Positions 13,784 to 20,238 of a stretch of 20,238 nucleotides of DNA are shown here, piece after piece (position 1 is the first letter of the stretch; the number at the start of each line of letters is the position of its first letter). The translations under genes were made by a program, and so were the position numbers. Source of the DNA: Candidatus Hodarchaeota archaeon (GTDB lineage Archaea > Asgardarchaeota > Heimdallarchaeia > Hodarchaeales > Hodarchaeaceae); NCBI GenBank assembly GCA_016840305.1, contig JAEOSP010000502.1:1-20238 (forward strand), in the 5' to 3' direction. The notes under the pieces were generated by a model, which was not told the origin of the DNA, did not search any database, and saw only the letters and a program-made list of their open reading frames with translations.

Positions 13784-15132
13784 ACTTTCTCAACACGTTC
13801 TGAAAAACCAATGTTTAAATTCTCTAGTTCTTTTAATATAGGGCCATAAATTGATTTTTTCACAGGCCGTAATACACCACGATCTGTAATTTTGCCCTCA
13901 AGTATCATACGGACACCAATAGCCGCAGGTAAGCCAACTGTACGGCTCATAGAACTATCACCGTTTGGAATCCCGTAATCGATCATAGTGGAAGTAAGTT
14001 TCTCTTCACCTGAAGGAAGTTTGTATTTAAACTGATGAACCATCACTAGCATATCACGTTCACCTTTAGAGTACTGAAGGTGTTCTTCAAATTGATAACA
14101 TAGCGCATCAAGAGGTGAAATTTTCGATTTTGGTAGTTTATCAGCACCAAGTAGACCCATCCATTCTAAACGTTGAATAATATCGTCATCTTTTTTAATT
14201 GCAAATTTTTTCATCACTTTTGCCTTTGGATCAGAATCTATTGGTTCCTGTAATAATTTATTGGTTAATTGTCCATATGTAAACCCTGAAGGGAAGTCTA
14301 ACTCCTCAATTTCGAGGTAACCAATATCAGCTATCTTTTTCATGGTACGGCACCAACCAGGATTGCGTAAGGTTCCCCGAATCATGGTTTTAGCTTCTGG
14401 TATTTTGTAAACTTCAATATATGGTTCAATTGAGTTACGATTTGGATAACCTTCGAGCATTCCCAACTCTTTATCATCGCCTGGTCCTTTTTCATTTACA
14501 GGAAATGGCCGATAATGATCAAACAAATCCTCTCCAAGTATATCTACCACTTTTCCTTCTTCTAAATATTTAGCTGCATTCCGTCCAGCTAATATAAGTC
14601 CCCTTGGGGACCAAGATAGTTTGTACCCCCAAGGATTATTATTCGTATCAGGAGCAGGCAATCCTCCAGTATAAGAAGTGAATGATATAATCTCTCCGTT
14701 CTGAGCGTGAATATTATCAATGATTTTCTGTGCGCTCATGTGATCTATACCCGGATCAACCCCTATCTCATTCAAGATCGTAACTTGTGCATTCTTTGCT
14801 TCATTGTCTAATGCTTGCATTTCAGGACTGACATAGGATGTGGTTACCATATGTTTTTTATACTTAAGACATGATTTTGCTACTTTTACATGATAAGTGT
14901 ACGGTAGTAAACTCACAGCTAAATCACAATCTTTAATTAAAGTATCGAGATCGTTGTCTGAAGCTACCGTAATATCAAATGCTTTAGCTACACCATTTTG
15001 GTGATTATTAAGCAAAGCTTCTGCTTTAGCGACAGTTCGACTCGCAACAGTTACGTGAAAGTTTTTTTCTAGTAAATATTTAACAGGGGGGCCAGCAACC
15101 ATACCCGCACCAAAAATTAAGACTTTTTTCAT
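13780..15132 (-). CDS. Saccharopine dehydrogenase/reductase, glutamate-forming type (Lys9/AASS C-terminal-like)
   Basis: A 450-residue NAD(P)-dependent enzyme. The N-terminal Rossmann motif is GAGMVAGP (8-15). The block LNEIGVDPGIDHMSA (120-134) is diagnostic for the saccharopine dehydrogenase of eukaryotic Lys9 and the C-terminal half of AASS. It interconverts saccharopine and 2-aminoadipate 6-semialdehyde plus glutamate. Full length for the family. It starts at ATG, 93 bp after the LKR gene; the gap has AT-rich runs that could hold a second promoter, but same-strand adjacency and pathway logic suggest an operon. The direction (lysine breakdown or formation) cannot be told from the sequence. 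Its stop interlocks with that of the convergent small membrane protein gene. Confidence 0.92.
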   Translation of the reverse strand: MKKVLIFGAGMVAGPPVKYLLEKNFHVTVASRTVAKAEALLNNHQNGVAKAFDITVASDNDLDTLIKDCDLAVSLLPYTYHVKVAKSCLKYKKHMVTTSYVSPEMQALDNEAKNAQVTILNEIGVDPGIDHMSAQKIIDNIHAQNGEIISFTSYTGGLPAPDTNNNPWGYKLSWSPRGLILAGRNAAKYLEEGKVVDILGEDLFDHYRPFPVNEKGPGDDKELGMLEGYPNRNSIEPYIEVYKIPEAKTMIRGTLRNPGWCRTMKKIADIGYLEIEELDFPSGFTYGQLTNKLLQEPIDSDPKAKVMKKFAIKKDDDIIQRLEWMGLLGADKLPKSKISPLDALCYQFEEHLQYSKGERDMLVMVHQFKYKLPSGEEKLTSTMIDYGIPNGDSSMSRTVGLPAAIGVRMILEGKITDRGVLRPVKKSIYGPILKELENLNIGFSERVEKV

Positions 15133-15225
15133 TTTTAACAGACCTCATTGCATCTATTTGGACTTTTATTATGCTTTTATTTGGTTGACTCGTCTTCTTA
15201 TAGACTAAATGAATTTTTCTAGATT

Positions 15226-16548
15226 TCAAACTAGAAATTTTTCTAAGTACTTGTATTGTGGAGTAAGCTCCCCTTTATGAGTAATAACTGCATTTTTAAT
15301 TACTGGGGGTAAATCTAACTCTTCAAATGACTGAGTGTAATCAGCTTTTGCGATGATAGGTATAAACGGTTTTAAAGTTTCAGAAAAGTTACTAGATGAT
15401 TCTTGAGGAAGTTCACATGGTAAATTGTCGACTGCCATTATAGCTAACCCTTCACCAGTGAGACCAATGGAAGCTTGATCTGAAAACGGATTATAGATAA
15501 ATACTGGATTGTCAGGTACAGTTACTTGGAGCGTTGGCTCAATACCTCCTTCAATATCGCAAGAAATATCCCCTATAACCTGCAATCTGATAAGAAGTTT
15601 AGAGTGGTAGATCTCTTTTGCCTTCTCTTTTGTGAGAAGTCTAGGATATTTATCAGACCAGTAAATACAATTCATTAAAATAGACAAGTAAGGAATATAC
15701 TTATCAAACACTCCTTTGTATTTCTCAGATCCAAATTTATAGTAATCCTGCAAATCAAAGATATCTCCTTCCTTGATCGGAGTTACCATATGTTCTTCTT
15801 TGAAAACAACTTTATACACATGATGTCGGGAGAATTCCTCACTACGGTTATAATAAAAATCTTCAAGATCAGTTGGTTCTAATTCTATGACTGGTAATTT
15901 CTCTAGTATAGATTGAGCTCCTTTTGATACATTACCATAACCAGCAAATCCTACAATCAATGGCACAAGTTCCTCTGGAAGCCCTTTGTCCTCAATTTTT
16001 TTCACAATTTCTGTTAAGGCCTTGCTCATATTTGGAAGACCACCATATTCGTAGGTGTGTTTCAAATCAAGGAAAGGAGTATCAAGTTCTTTTTCTTCCT
16101 TTACTCGTTGCCCGAAGGCCCATAATGCCTGATTCATACCTGCTAAACCTGCATAGTTACCAAAGTAAATTAAACGAAACCCTCTATCATCTACTATCTT
16201 CTCATAATCAATCAGTGTAATCCCCAATTCAAGAATCTGTTTTAGCATTGGCATATTACTTTTTTGACCTTTAACCGTATGACTGAAGAAAATATAAGTT
16301 TTACTTTTTTCTAGTAATTTTGTTGGAATTTCTTTTATTGCAAAGATTACTCTTGCATCTTTTAAACTTGAAGAAATAGTAGCTCCACTATCCTGATATT
16401 CTTCACTTGTAAATGCACGAATAGGTGATTCTTGAACTATAAAATCGAGCGATTCTGATTTAATTAGTTCCTTTATATGACTTGGAACGATTGGCGCTCT
16501 ACTTTCCCATTTATTTTTATCTTCTAATCTTATACCTACTTTATTCAT
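15226..16548 (-). CDS. Lysine-ketoglutarate reductase (saccharopine dehydrogenase, lysine-forming), AASS N-terminal-like
   Basis: Resembles the LKR half of eukaryotic alpha-aminoadipate semialdehyde synthase. Counting from the ATG, ESRAPIVPSH (15-24) is the substrate-binding start of the alanine dehydrogenase/LKR superfamily. FFSHTVKGQKSNMPML (87-102) and LIDYEKIVDDRGFRLIYFG (112-130) match the AASS signature (recalled: FFSHTIKAQ..., LIDYEKMVD). The dinucleotide-binding GFAGYGNVSKGA is at 200-211. It condenses lysine and 2-oxoglutarate to saccharopine using NADPH. I chose ATG 16548; TTG 16563 would add five residues. It is the first gene of the LKR-SDH pair. The eukaryotic enzyme is a single fused chain; here the halves are separate. 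Confidence 0.9.
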   Translation of the reverse strand: MNKVGIRLEDKNKWESRAPIVPSHIKELIKSESLDFIVQESPIRAFTSEEYQDSGATISSSLKDARVIFAIKEIPTKLLEKSKTYIFFSHTVKGQKSNMPMLKQILELGITLIDYEKIVDDRGFRLIYFGNYAGLAGMNQALWAFGQRVKEEKELDTPFLDLKHTYEYGGLPNMSKALTEIVKKIEDKGLPEELVPLIVGFAGYGNVSKGAQSILEKLPVIELEPTDLEDFYYNRSEEFSRHHVYKVVFKEEHMVTPIKEGDIFDLQDYYKFGSEKYKGVFDKYIPYLSILMNCIYWSDKYPRLLTKEKAKEIYHSKLLIRLQVIGDISCDIEGGIEPTLQVTVPDNPVFIYNPFSDQASIGLTGEGLAIMAVDNLPCELPQESSSNFSETLKPFIPIIAKADYTQSFEELDLPPVIKNAVITHKGELTPQYKYLEKFLV

Positions 16549-16711
16549 TCTTGACACTCTCAATTCTTATTTTTTCACATCAAAATATCTTTTTTACTCA
16601 GTATAAGTCATATTTTTCTTATAGTTCGTAATGAAGATTATAATTGGAAAGATCTTCTCTTATAGATCTGTATCACTTCAGAAATTAAAGATAAAAATCA
16701 AAATTTTAAAT

Positions 16712-17410
16712 TTATGCTTGAATTACTTGCTTAGCTATATGTGTAAAACAATTTGAAATGTCCCGAGAGTTTTTCATATTGACTTTGCATATTCCAAGAT
16801 CATATTCTAAAGCAAGGTGACTCACGAGTTCGGAATTGGATAGAATTGACCATTCCTTGGGAGACTCAGCACGTTTATTTTTCCTTTTTTTCTTTTTACT
16901 ACGCTTTATCTCATTCTTGTTAGAAAAAAGGAATCTTTTCAAAATTTTCAGAAAGTTTCTCTTTCTCCTTTTATGAATGGGACGGAGATGTTTTGTTGGT
17001 TGTTCTTTTATTTTTTCTACTTGGTTTATCACTAAAGCTATGGAAATTGGTATATCAGGGGAAGGTATATGTTTTTTAAATTCCTCAAACCATGATGGAA
17101 TGCTTTCTATTGATTTTCTATTGTATATATTGCAGAAGATCAACGCCCCAGATGCTCCCCTGTAGTAATTTGGTCTAAGCTTGCCAAAAAACTCTTGCCC
17201 TTCTGTATCAACAATAATCAATTTCGCTTGAGTCTTATTTATCATGATTTTCTTGGTAGTAATATCTACTCCCAATGTAGGCATATAATTGCCATCAAAT
17301 TTATCCTCAGCAAATTTCCGTATAATTTCAGTTTTTTGGACATCACCAGGTCCAATTGCGCAGATTTTGAGTAGGTATTCACTTTTTTGAGCTTTACCTT
17401 CGATAGGCAA
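16712..17410 (-). CDS. Ras/Rab-like small GTPase with degenerate motifs and a polybasic insertion
   Basis: A 232-residue protein with a recognisable Ras-superfamily fold. The P-loop is GPGDVQKT (20-27), with Gln25 in place of the invariant Gly before Lys26. Switch I has MPTLGVDITT (Thr45). G3 is intact as DTEGQEFF (68-75), followed by YYRGASGALIF (82-92). G4 is degenerate: INQVE (128-132) instead of NKxD. About 45 residues extremely rich in Lys/Arg (141-185, e.g. HKRRKRNFLKILKRF) are inserted before the final LVSHLALEYDLGICKV part. Nucleotide binding may be altered or lost. The basic patch could contact acidic lipids or nucleic acid. TTG is the only start, as an in-frame TGA lies 6 nt upstream. 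No prenylation motif. Confidence 0.75.
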   Translation of the reverse strand: MPIEGKAQKSEYLLKICAIGPGDVQKTEIIRKFAEDKFDGNYMPTLGVDITTKKIMINKTQAKLIIVDTEGQEFFGKLRPNYYRGASGALIFCNIYNRKSIESIPSWFEEFKKHIPSPDIPISIALVINQVEKIKEQPTKHLRPIHKRRKRNFLKILKRFLFSNKNEIKRSKKKKRKNKRAESPKEWSILSNSELVSHLALEYDLGICKVNMKNSRDISNCFTHIAKQVIQA

Positions 17411-17638
17411 TTTTTTTCACATTTACACAATTAATCAGAGAACCACTGGGTTTCTTTGATGTACCTAGTGCTAAAGTGGTTTAAAGTCCATCTAGAGAAA
17501 TACTTCTGATACTTAGAAGAAAGGAATGTAAATCCATTTGCATATCCCCTAAAACTTAAAAATGGGGGTAAAATTCAAACTCATTGACTGATACACTTCT
17601 GAATAAACGGGTAATTATTATGTAAAAAAAGGAACGAC

Positions 17639-17659
17639 CTATTATACTAAGTATAATAG
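17639..17659. promoter_or_regulatory. Perfect palindrome directly before a membrane protein gene
   Basis: Arms CTATTATAC (17639-17647) and GTATAATAG (17651-17659) flank TAA. It ends 11 bp before ATG 17671 and covers the -32 to -12 region where a leaderless gene has its TATA box and start site. A repressor bound here would block transcription; alternatively the AT-rich centre is itself the TATA box. Confidence 0.5.
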
Positions 17660-17670
17660 CTATTTTAGAA

Positions 17671-18048
17671 ATGTTGGCTGGGATTATAATACTAGTATTG
17701 GGCGCTATTTTTATTGTTTTCTCAATGGGAGTATTAGGAGAAGATTTTGCTTCGGTGTGGGAAGAAACCTTTGCAACTACCTTTGGAGTGGTTTTTGGTA
17801 TCTTAGCTGTAGGAATCCTTTTTGTAGGTTTCTTGATTTTTATTTTAGGCTATGGATTATGGAGGTTGAATATTGCAGCCTGGTTTGTTAATATTATCTT
17901 GTACGGATTATCGTCGTTAAGTATCGTGATGAGTTTTACTGTTTATTTAACCGAAATACAAACTGGTGGTTTAACTGTATTGATCCAACCAGCGATTACT
18001 ATTGGATTATTCATTTATTTCTTAACAATAAGAGATAAATTTAACTAA
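17671..18048 (+). CDS. Four-helix integral membrane protein, unknown function
   Basis: A 125-residue hydrophobic protein with four predicted membrane helices: IIILVLGAIFIVFSMGVL (5-22), VVFGILAVGILFVGFLIFIL (40-59), AAWFVNIILYGLSSLSIVM (69-87) and LTVLIQPAITIGLFIYFLT (100-118). There is a short acidic loop after helix 1 (GEDFASVWEE) and a charged C-terminus (RDKFN). No catalytic or transport motif was recognised. It starts at ATG behind a perfect palindrome. The 3' end converges on the OB-fold gene, 33 bp away. Many archaea encode such short multi-helix proteins with no assigned role. Confidence 0.65.
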   Translation: MLAGIIILVLGAIFIVFSMGVLGEDFASVWEETFATTFGVVFGILAVGILFVGFLIFILGYGLWRLNIAAWFVNIILYGLSSLSIVMSFTVYLTEIQTGGLTVLIQPAITIGLFIYFLTIRDKFN

Positions 18049-18081
18049 AAAGAAGAAAAAAGGAAATATGGTAAAGAGCTA

Positions 18082-18681
18082 TTACCATCGATCTTCATTT
18101 GAGGGTTTTCCACGATATCCGCCTGTATCACCCCGACCACGAGGTCTACGCCCTTTGTCATCGCCACCGCCTCCACGATTATAGCTTCGTCGACGTCTAC
18201 GATCCTCATGTTGTTCTTTTGATCGATCATTTTCTGAGTTCACAGAATCAAGAGAAATTACTTCTTCTGTGTCTTCAATTGATCCCCATTTACCAAGAGC
18301 TAAGCGCATCTGTCCTTGAAATACATTTACATACCCATTCTTTAAGATGTAGGTTTTTCCTTCGGCAACACGATCAATGGTTTCGTCCCACAATGTGCAT
18401 GTGACAATACCGGTGTCATCTCCAACTGTAATATCTGCTAATTGATGTTCCTCATTAGTTTTTCTGCTTACTATGCTTCTGGATTCACTTTTTTCAACAA
18501 CAACAAATAAAACTTGAAGTTTTCTGTCAAAAGGAGATAGTTCACTTATTTTCATAACGTTGAGTGGTTCTTCAGCAGCAGTGGTTTCCTCTTTTGTTTC
18601 CTCAACCTTGGTTTCTGCTACAGGTTCCTCACCCTTTTCTTTTTCTTGAGATTCTTGAGATTCTTGATGTTCGTCTGACAT
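18082..18681 (-). CDS. Single-stranded DNA-binding OB-fold protein, SOSS-B/hSSB1-like, with RG-rich tail
   Basis: A protein of about 199 residues with three regions. An acidic, Glu/Gln/Thr-rich N-terminal tail (1-40) is followed by an OB-fold (about 42-135), beginning MKISELSPFDRKLQVLFVVV and containing DITVGDDTGIVTCTLWDE and LKNGYVNVFQGQMRLALGKWG, which match archaeal SSBs and eukaryotic SOSS-B. The C-terminal tail has a run of five Arg and repeated RG/GG steps, ending NEDRW. Such proteins protect ssDNA in replication and repair; the RG tail could bind nucleic acid or partners. I chose ATG 18681; GTG 18690 would add three residues. A triple CAAGAATCT-like 9-bp repeat near the 5' end encodes SQE-SQE. 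It is divergent from the methyltransferase gene. Confidence 0.82.
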   Translation of the reverse strand: MSDEHQESQESQEKEKGEEPVAETKVEETKEETTAAEEPLNVMKISELSPFDRKLQVLFVVVEKSESRSIVSRKTNEEHQLADITVGDDTGIVTCTLWDETIDRVAEGKTYILKNGYVNVFQGQMRLALGKWGSIEDTEEVISLDSVNSENDRSKEQHEDRRRRRSYNRGGGGDDKGRRPRGRGDTGGYRGKPSNEDRW

Positions 18682-18970
18682 GATATTCACATTTGATATT
18701 TTATCACGGATTTAGTCTGATTTTACATGAAAATCTATTCATCACCTAGATAAATGAAAGTTTACTGATTCATAGAATTCCTTGCAAGAATAACAGTTAC
18801 TTTTCCATGTAATAAACAAAAAAAAAATACAAAATTATTAAGCTTTTGTTATTTAATCTGAATTAGATACTCTCAAGAAATCCCTAGTAAAATGTTAATT
18901 ATCGCAGAATAATATATATGAGTGATTGACTCCTTTATTTAATATCAAAAGAAGAAAGAATGGTGGTTAA
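18682..18970. other. Divergent intergenic region between ssb-like and methyltransferase genes
   Basis: An AT-rich gap of 289 bp with a run of ten A (18818-18827) near its middle. Apart from the methyltransferase TATA box listed separately, I see no gene, tRNA or clear repeat. GATATTTTATC (18695-18705) is AT-rich but close to the ssb-like start, so its role is unclear. Confidence 0.5.
18912..18919 (+). promoter_or_regulatory. TATA box of the methyltransferase gene
   Basis: ATATATAT preceded by AATA gives a predicted transcription start near 18941 and a leader of about 30 nt before GTG 18971. GGTGGT (18962-18967) sits three bases before that start as a possible ribosome site. Confidence 0.45.
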
Positions 18971-20029
18971 GTGTCTAATTTTGAAAAGTTCGGAGACCAA
19001 ATCGTTTATTACAGAAGCTCTGAAAACATGAATGAGATCATGAATGATACCATCGATGTTATAGTTACTTCTCCTCCTTATAATAGGAGTAAAACTTATT
19101 CTGATGATAAAGGAAACTCCTACGACGATCAAAAACCATATAATGAGTATGAAGCATTCTTAAAACAGGTTTGGTCAGAATGTTATCGAGTTCTTTCACC
19201 TTCGGGAATGTTCTTTTTAAATGTAGGAGATTCTGCAAACAACCAAGGCTACAGTGAAAAGATGGTTCAACTAGCTCAAGAAGAAGGGTTTTTTCGCCTC
19301 CAAACTATAATTTGGTTGAAATCATTCATGGGAAGAGGACATTACACCCCAACTGGAAGAGACCGTCGATTAAATAATATCTTTGAGTATATCTACGTCC
19401 TTGTAAAGGACCGAAGCAAATATCGAATGAATCCAAGAGCAATTGGTATTCCTTATGCTGACAAATCGAATATCGGTCGATACGCTGAATATGATCTAAG
19501 GGATGCTGGGAATACCTGGTTTATTCCGTATTCTAGAACAACAGGTCAGAAGTTAAAAAAAGGTCACGAAGCACCATTCCCTATTGAACTACCATATCGC
19601 TGCTTAAAATTAACAGGGGCTAATAATGTCCTTGATCCGTTCATGGGAACAGGATCAACTTTAGCAGCCGCTCCAATGTTGAGTATAAAGGGAATAGGCT
19701 ATGAAAAATATCCAAGAAAGGATGTTATTCGCGAGCGTATACTGGAACACAGGTTTAATCCTAAATCTATTAATTTACTACCTCATCTCGAGCAAACAAT
19801 TTCCTTTTTTGCGACATTATCAAAAGTTATGACCTTAGGGGAATTGGTAAGGCAAAAAGTATTCACTTTTTCTAAAAAAGAGTATAATGAAGTGCAAATT
19901 ATCTTAGCTGTTCTTGATAATTTGAACGAAGATACCTCTTTGTTCAAAGAATACATTAATTATTTCAAAGCTCACTACAACAAGGATTTTTCAAGCCGAA
20001 AAATCAAATTAACTGAATTTCTTGAGTGA
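18971..20029 (+). CDS. Beta-class DNA methyltransferase (N4-cytosine or N6-adenine)
   Basis: A 352-residue N6_N4 DNA methyltransferase with catalytic motif IV TSPPYN (33-38) preceding the SAM-binding motif I LDPFMGTGSTLAA (221-233), the order of the beta class. TSPPY is most often seen in N4-cytosine enzymes. RVLSPSGMFFLNVGD (73-87) and QTIIWLKSFMGRG (111-123) are further conserved blocks; the region between motifs probably holds the target-recognition part. The C-terminal ~90 residues (262-352) are helical and unassigned. It starts at GTG. No endonuclease, specificity subunit or phage gene follows in the remaining 209 bp, so it is an orphan here, though a partner could lie beyond the window. 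Confidence 0.88.
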   Translation: MSNFEKFGDQIVYYRSSENMNEIMNDTIDVIVTSPPYNRSKTYSDDKGNSYDDQKPYNEYEAFLKQVWSECYRVLSPSGMFFLNVGDSANNQGYSEKMVQLAQEEGFFRLQTIIWLKSFMGRGHYTPTGRDRRLNNIFEYIYVLVKDRSKYRMNPRAIGIPYADKSNIGRYAEYDLRDAGNTWFIPYSRTTGQKLKKGHEAPFPIELPYRCLKLTGANNVLDPFMGTGSTLAAAPMLSIKGIGYEKYPRKDVIRERILEHRFNPKSINLLPHLEQTISFFATLSKVMTLGELVRQKVFTFSKKEYNEVQIILAVLDNLNEDTSLFKEYINYFKAHYNKDFSSRKIKLTEFLE

Positions 20030-20060
20030 AAAGATAATTTGTGAGATTTTATTGCATTAT

Positions 20061-20080
20061 TTCTTGTCTATTATCAAGAA
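20061..20080 (+). terminator. Possible hairpin after the methyltransferase gene
   Basis: TTCTTG (20061-20066) and CAAGAA (20075-20080) form a 6-bp stem with an 8-nt loop, 32 bp after the stop. No strong T-run follows directly, so termination is only possible. The remaining ~160 bp to the window end hold no gene that I can support. Confidence 0.25.
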
Positions 20081-20238
20081 TCTGTCGCGTTCACTCTTTT
20101 GTTAAGTTGGTGCTAATTTTTATTCCAAAAAGTACACCAGATTGTTTTTAGCAGGATATTGGACGGCATCATTATGCAGTCAAGCGGTTTCTATGTTCAG
20201 GAATGTGTCATATTTCAGAAATAGAATTCATGGAGTAA

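Noticed and set aside
15924..16220. 98-codon open frame on the + strand
   Set aside because: Lies wholly inside the well-supported LKR gene on the other strand and has no family features.
18099..18404. 101-codon open frame on the + strand, rich in His, Leu and Tyr
   Set aside because: Antisense shadow of the RG-rich tail and OB-fold of the ssDNA-binding protein; composition is explained by that.
18645..18670. Triple 9-bp tandem repeat
   Set aside because: It is coding (SQE repeats in the acidic tail of the ssDNA-binding protein) and too short to suggest a functional DNA repeat or CRISPR.
18971..20238. Restriction-modification system
   Set aside because: Only the methyltransferase is visible; no nuclease or specificity gene is within the window.
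20030..20238. Partial gene at the right edge
   Set aside because: Stops interrupt all frames of useful length and no family motif is visible.

Overview
The window (AT-rich, roughly one third G+C by eye) most likely comes from an archaeon of the Asgard group. The evidence is combined: a three-cysteine archaeal Dph2, a menaquinone-type UbiA prenyltransferase, TATA boxes about 26-30 bp ahead of start codons with little or no leader, and several families shared with eukaryotes. These last are a Ras/Rab-like GTPase fold, a two-lobed protein with longin/roadblock-like segments, tandem PARP-type zinc fingers, a SOSS-B-like single-stranded DNA-binding protein, and a lysine-ketoglutarate reductase/saccharopine dehydrogenase pair of eukaryotic type. 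No rRNA, tRNA, CRISPR array or insertion sequence was found. The lineage assignment is inference from gene content.

Layout. 1-1890 (+): an ATP-type phosphoenolpyruvate carboxykinase-like enzyme, probably cut at its 5' end, ending in a hairpin/T-run terminator. 1916-5024 (-): a UbiA/MenA-like prenyltransferase and, downstream, a solo hydantoinase/oxoprolinase HyuA whose leader holds a large dyad. 5140-6721 (+): a compact cluster of a ribbon-helix-helix protein, a seven-helix membrane protein and an SGNH hydrolase. 6728-9680 (-): Dph2, then a longin/roadblock-like protein, then the tandem PARP-type zinc-finger protein. 9740-10660 (+): an unrecognised protein that shares a symmetric promoter with dph2. 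10661-11107: a long noncoding stretch with a strong TATA box, a relatively G+C-rich hairpin-forming segment (candidate structured RNA) and two copies of a 15-bp repeat. 11108-13438 (+): a coiled-coil/winged-helix protein, a complete tyrosine recombinase and a GNAT acetyltransferase. 13568-13783 (+): a small one-helix membrane protein whose stop interlocks with the next gene. 13780-16548 (-): the LKR-SDH lysine operon. 16712-17410 (-): a degenerate small GTPase with a polybasic insertion. 17671-18048 (+): a four-helix membrane protein behind a perfect palindrome. 18082-18681 (-): the OB-fold ssDNA-binding protein. 18971-20029 (+): a beta-class DNA methyltransferase.

How genes work together. 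The clear functional pair is LKR plus SDH, which interconvert lysine and 2-aminoadipate semialdehyde through saccharopine. The RHH-7TM-SGNH cluster is tightly packed and probably co-transcribed, but its role is unknown. Most other neighbours look like ordinary archaeal housekeeping genes mixed with eukaryote-like regulatory proteins. The most unusual items are the zinc-finger protein, the degenerate GTPase, the hairpin-rich noncoding region and the shared dph2 promoter.
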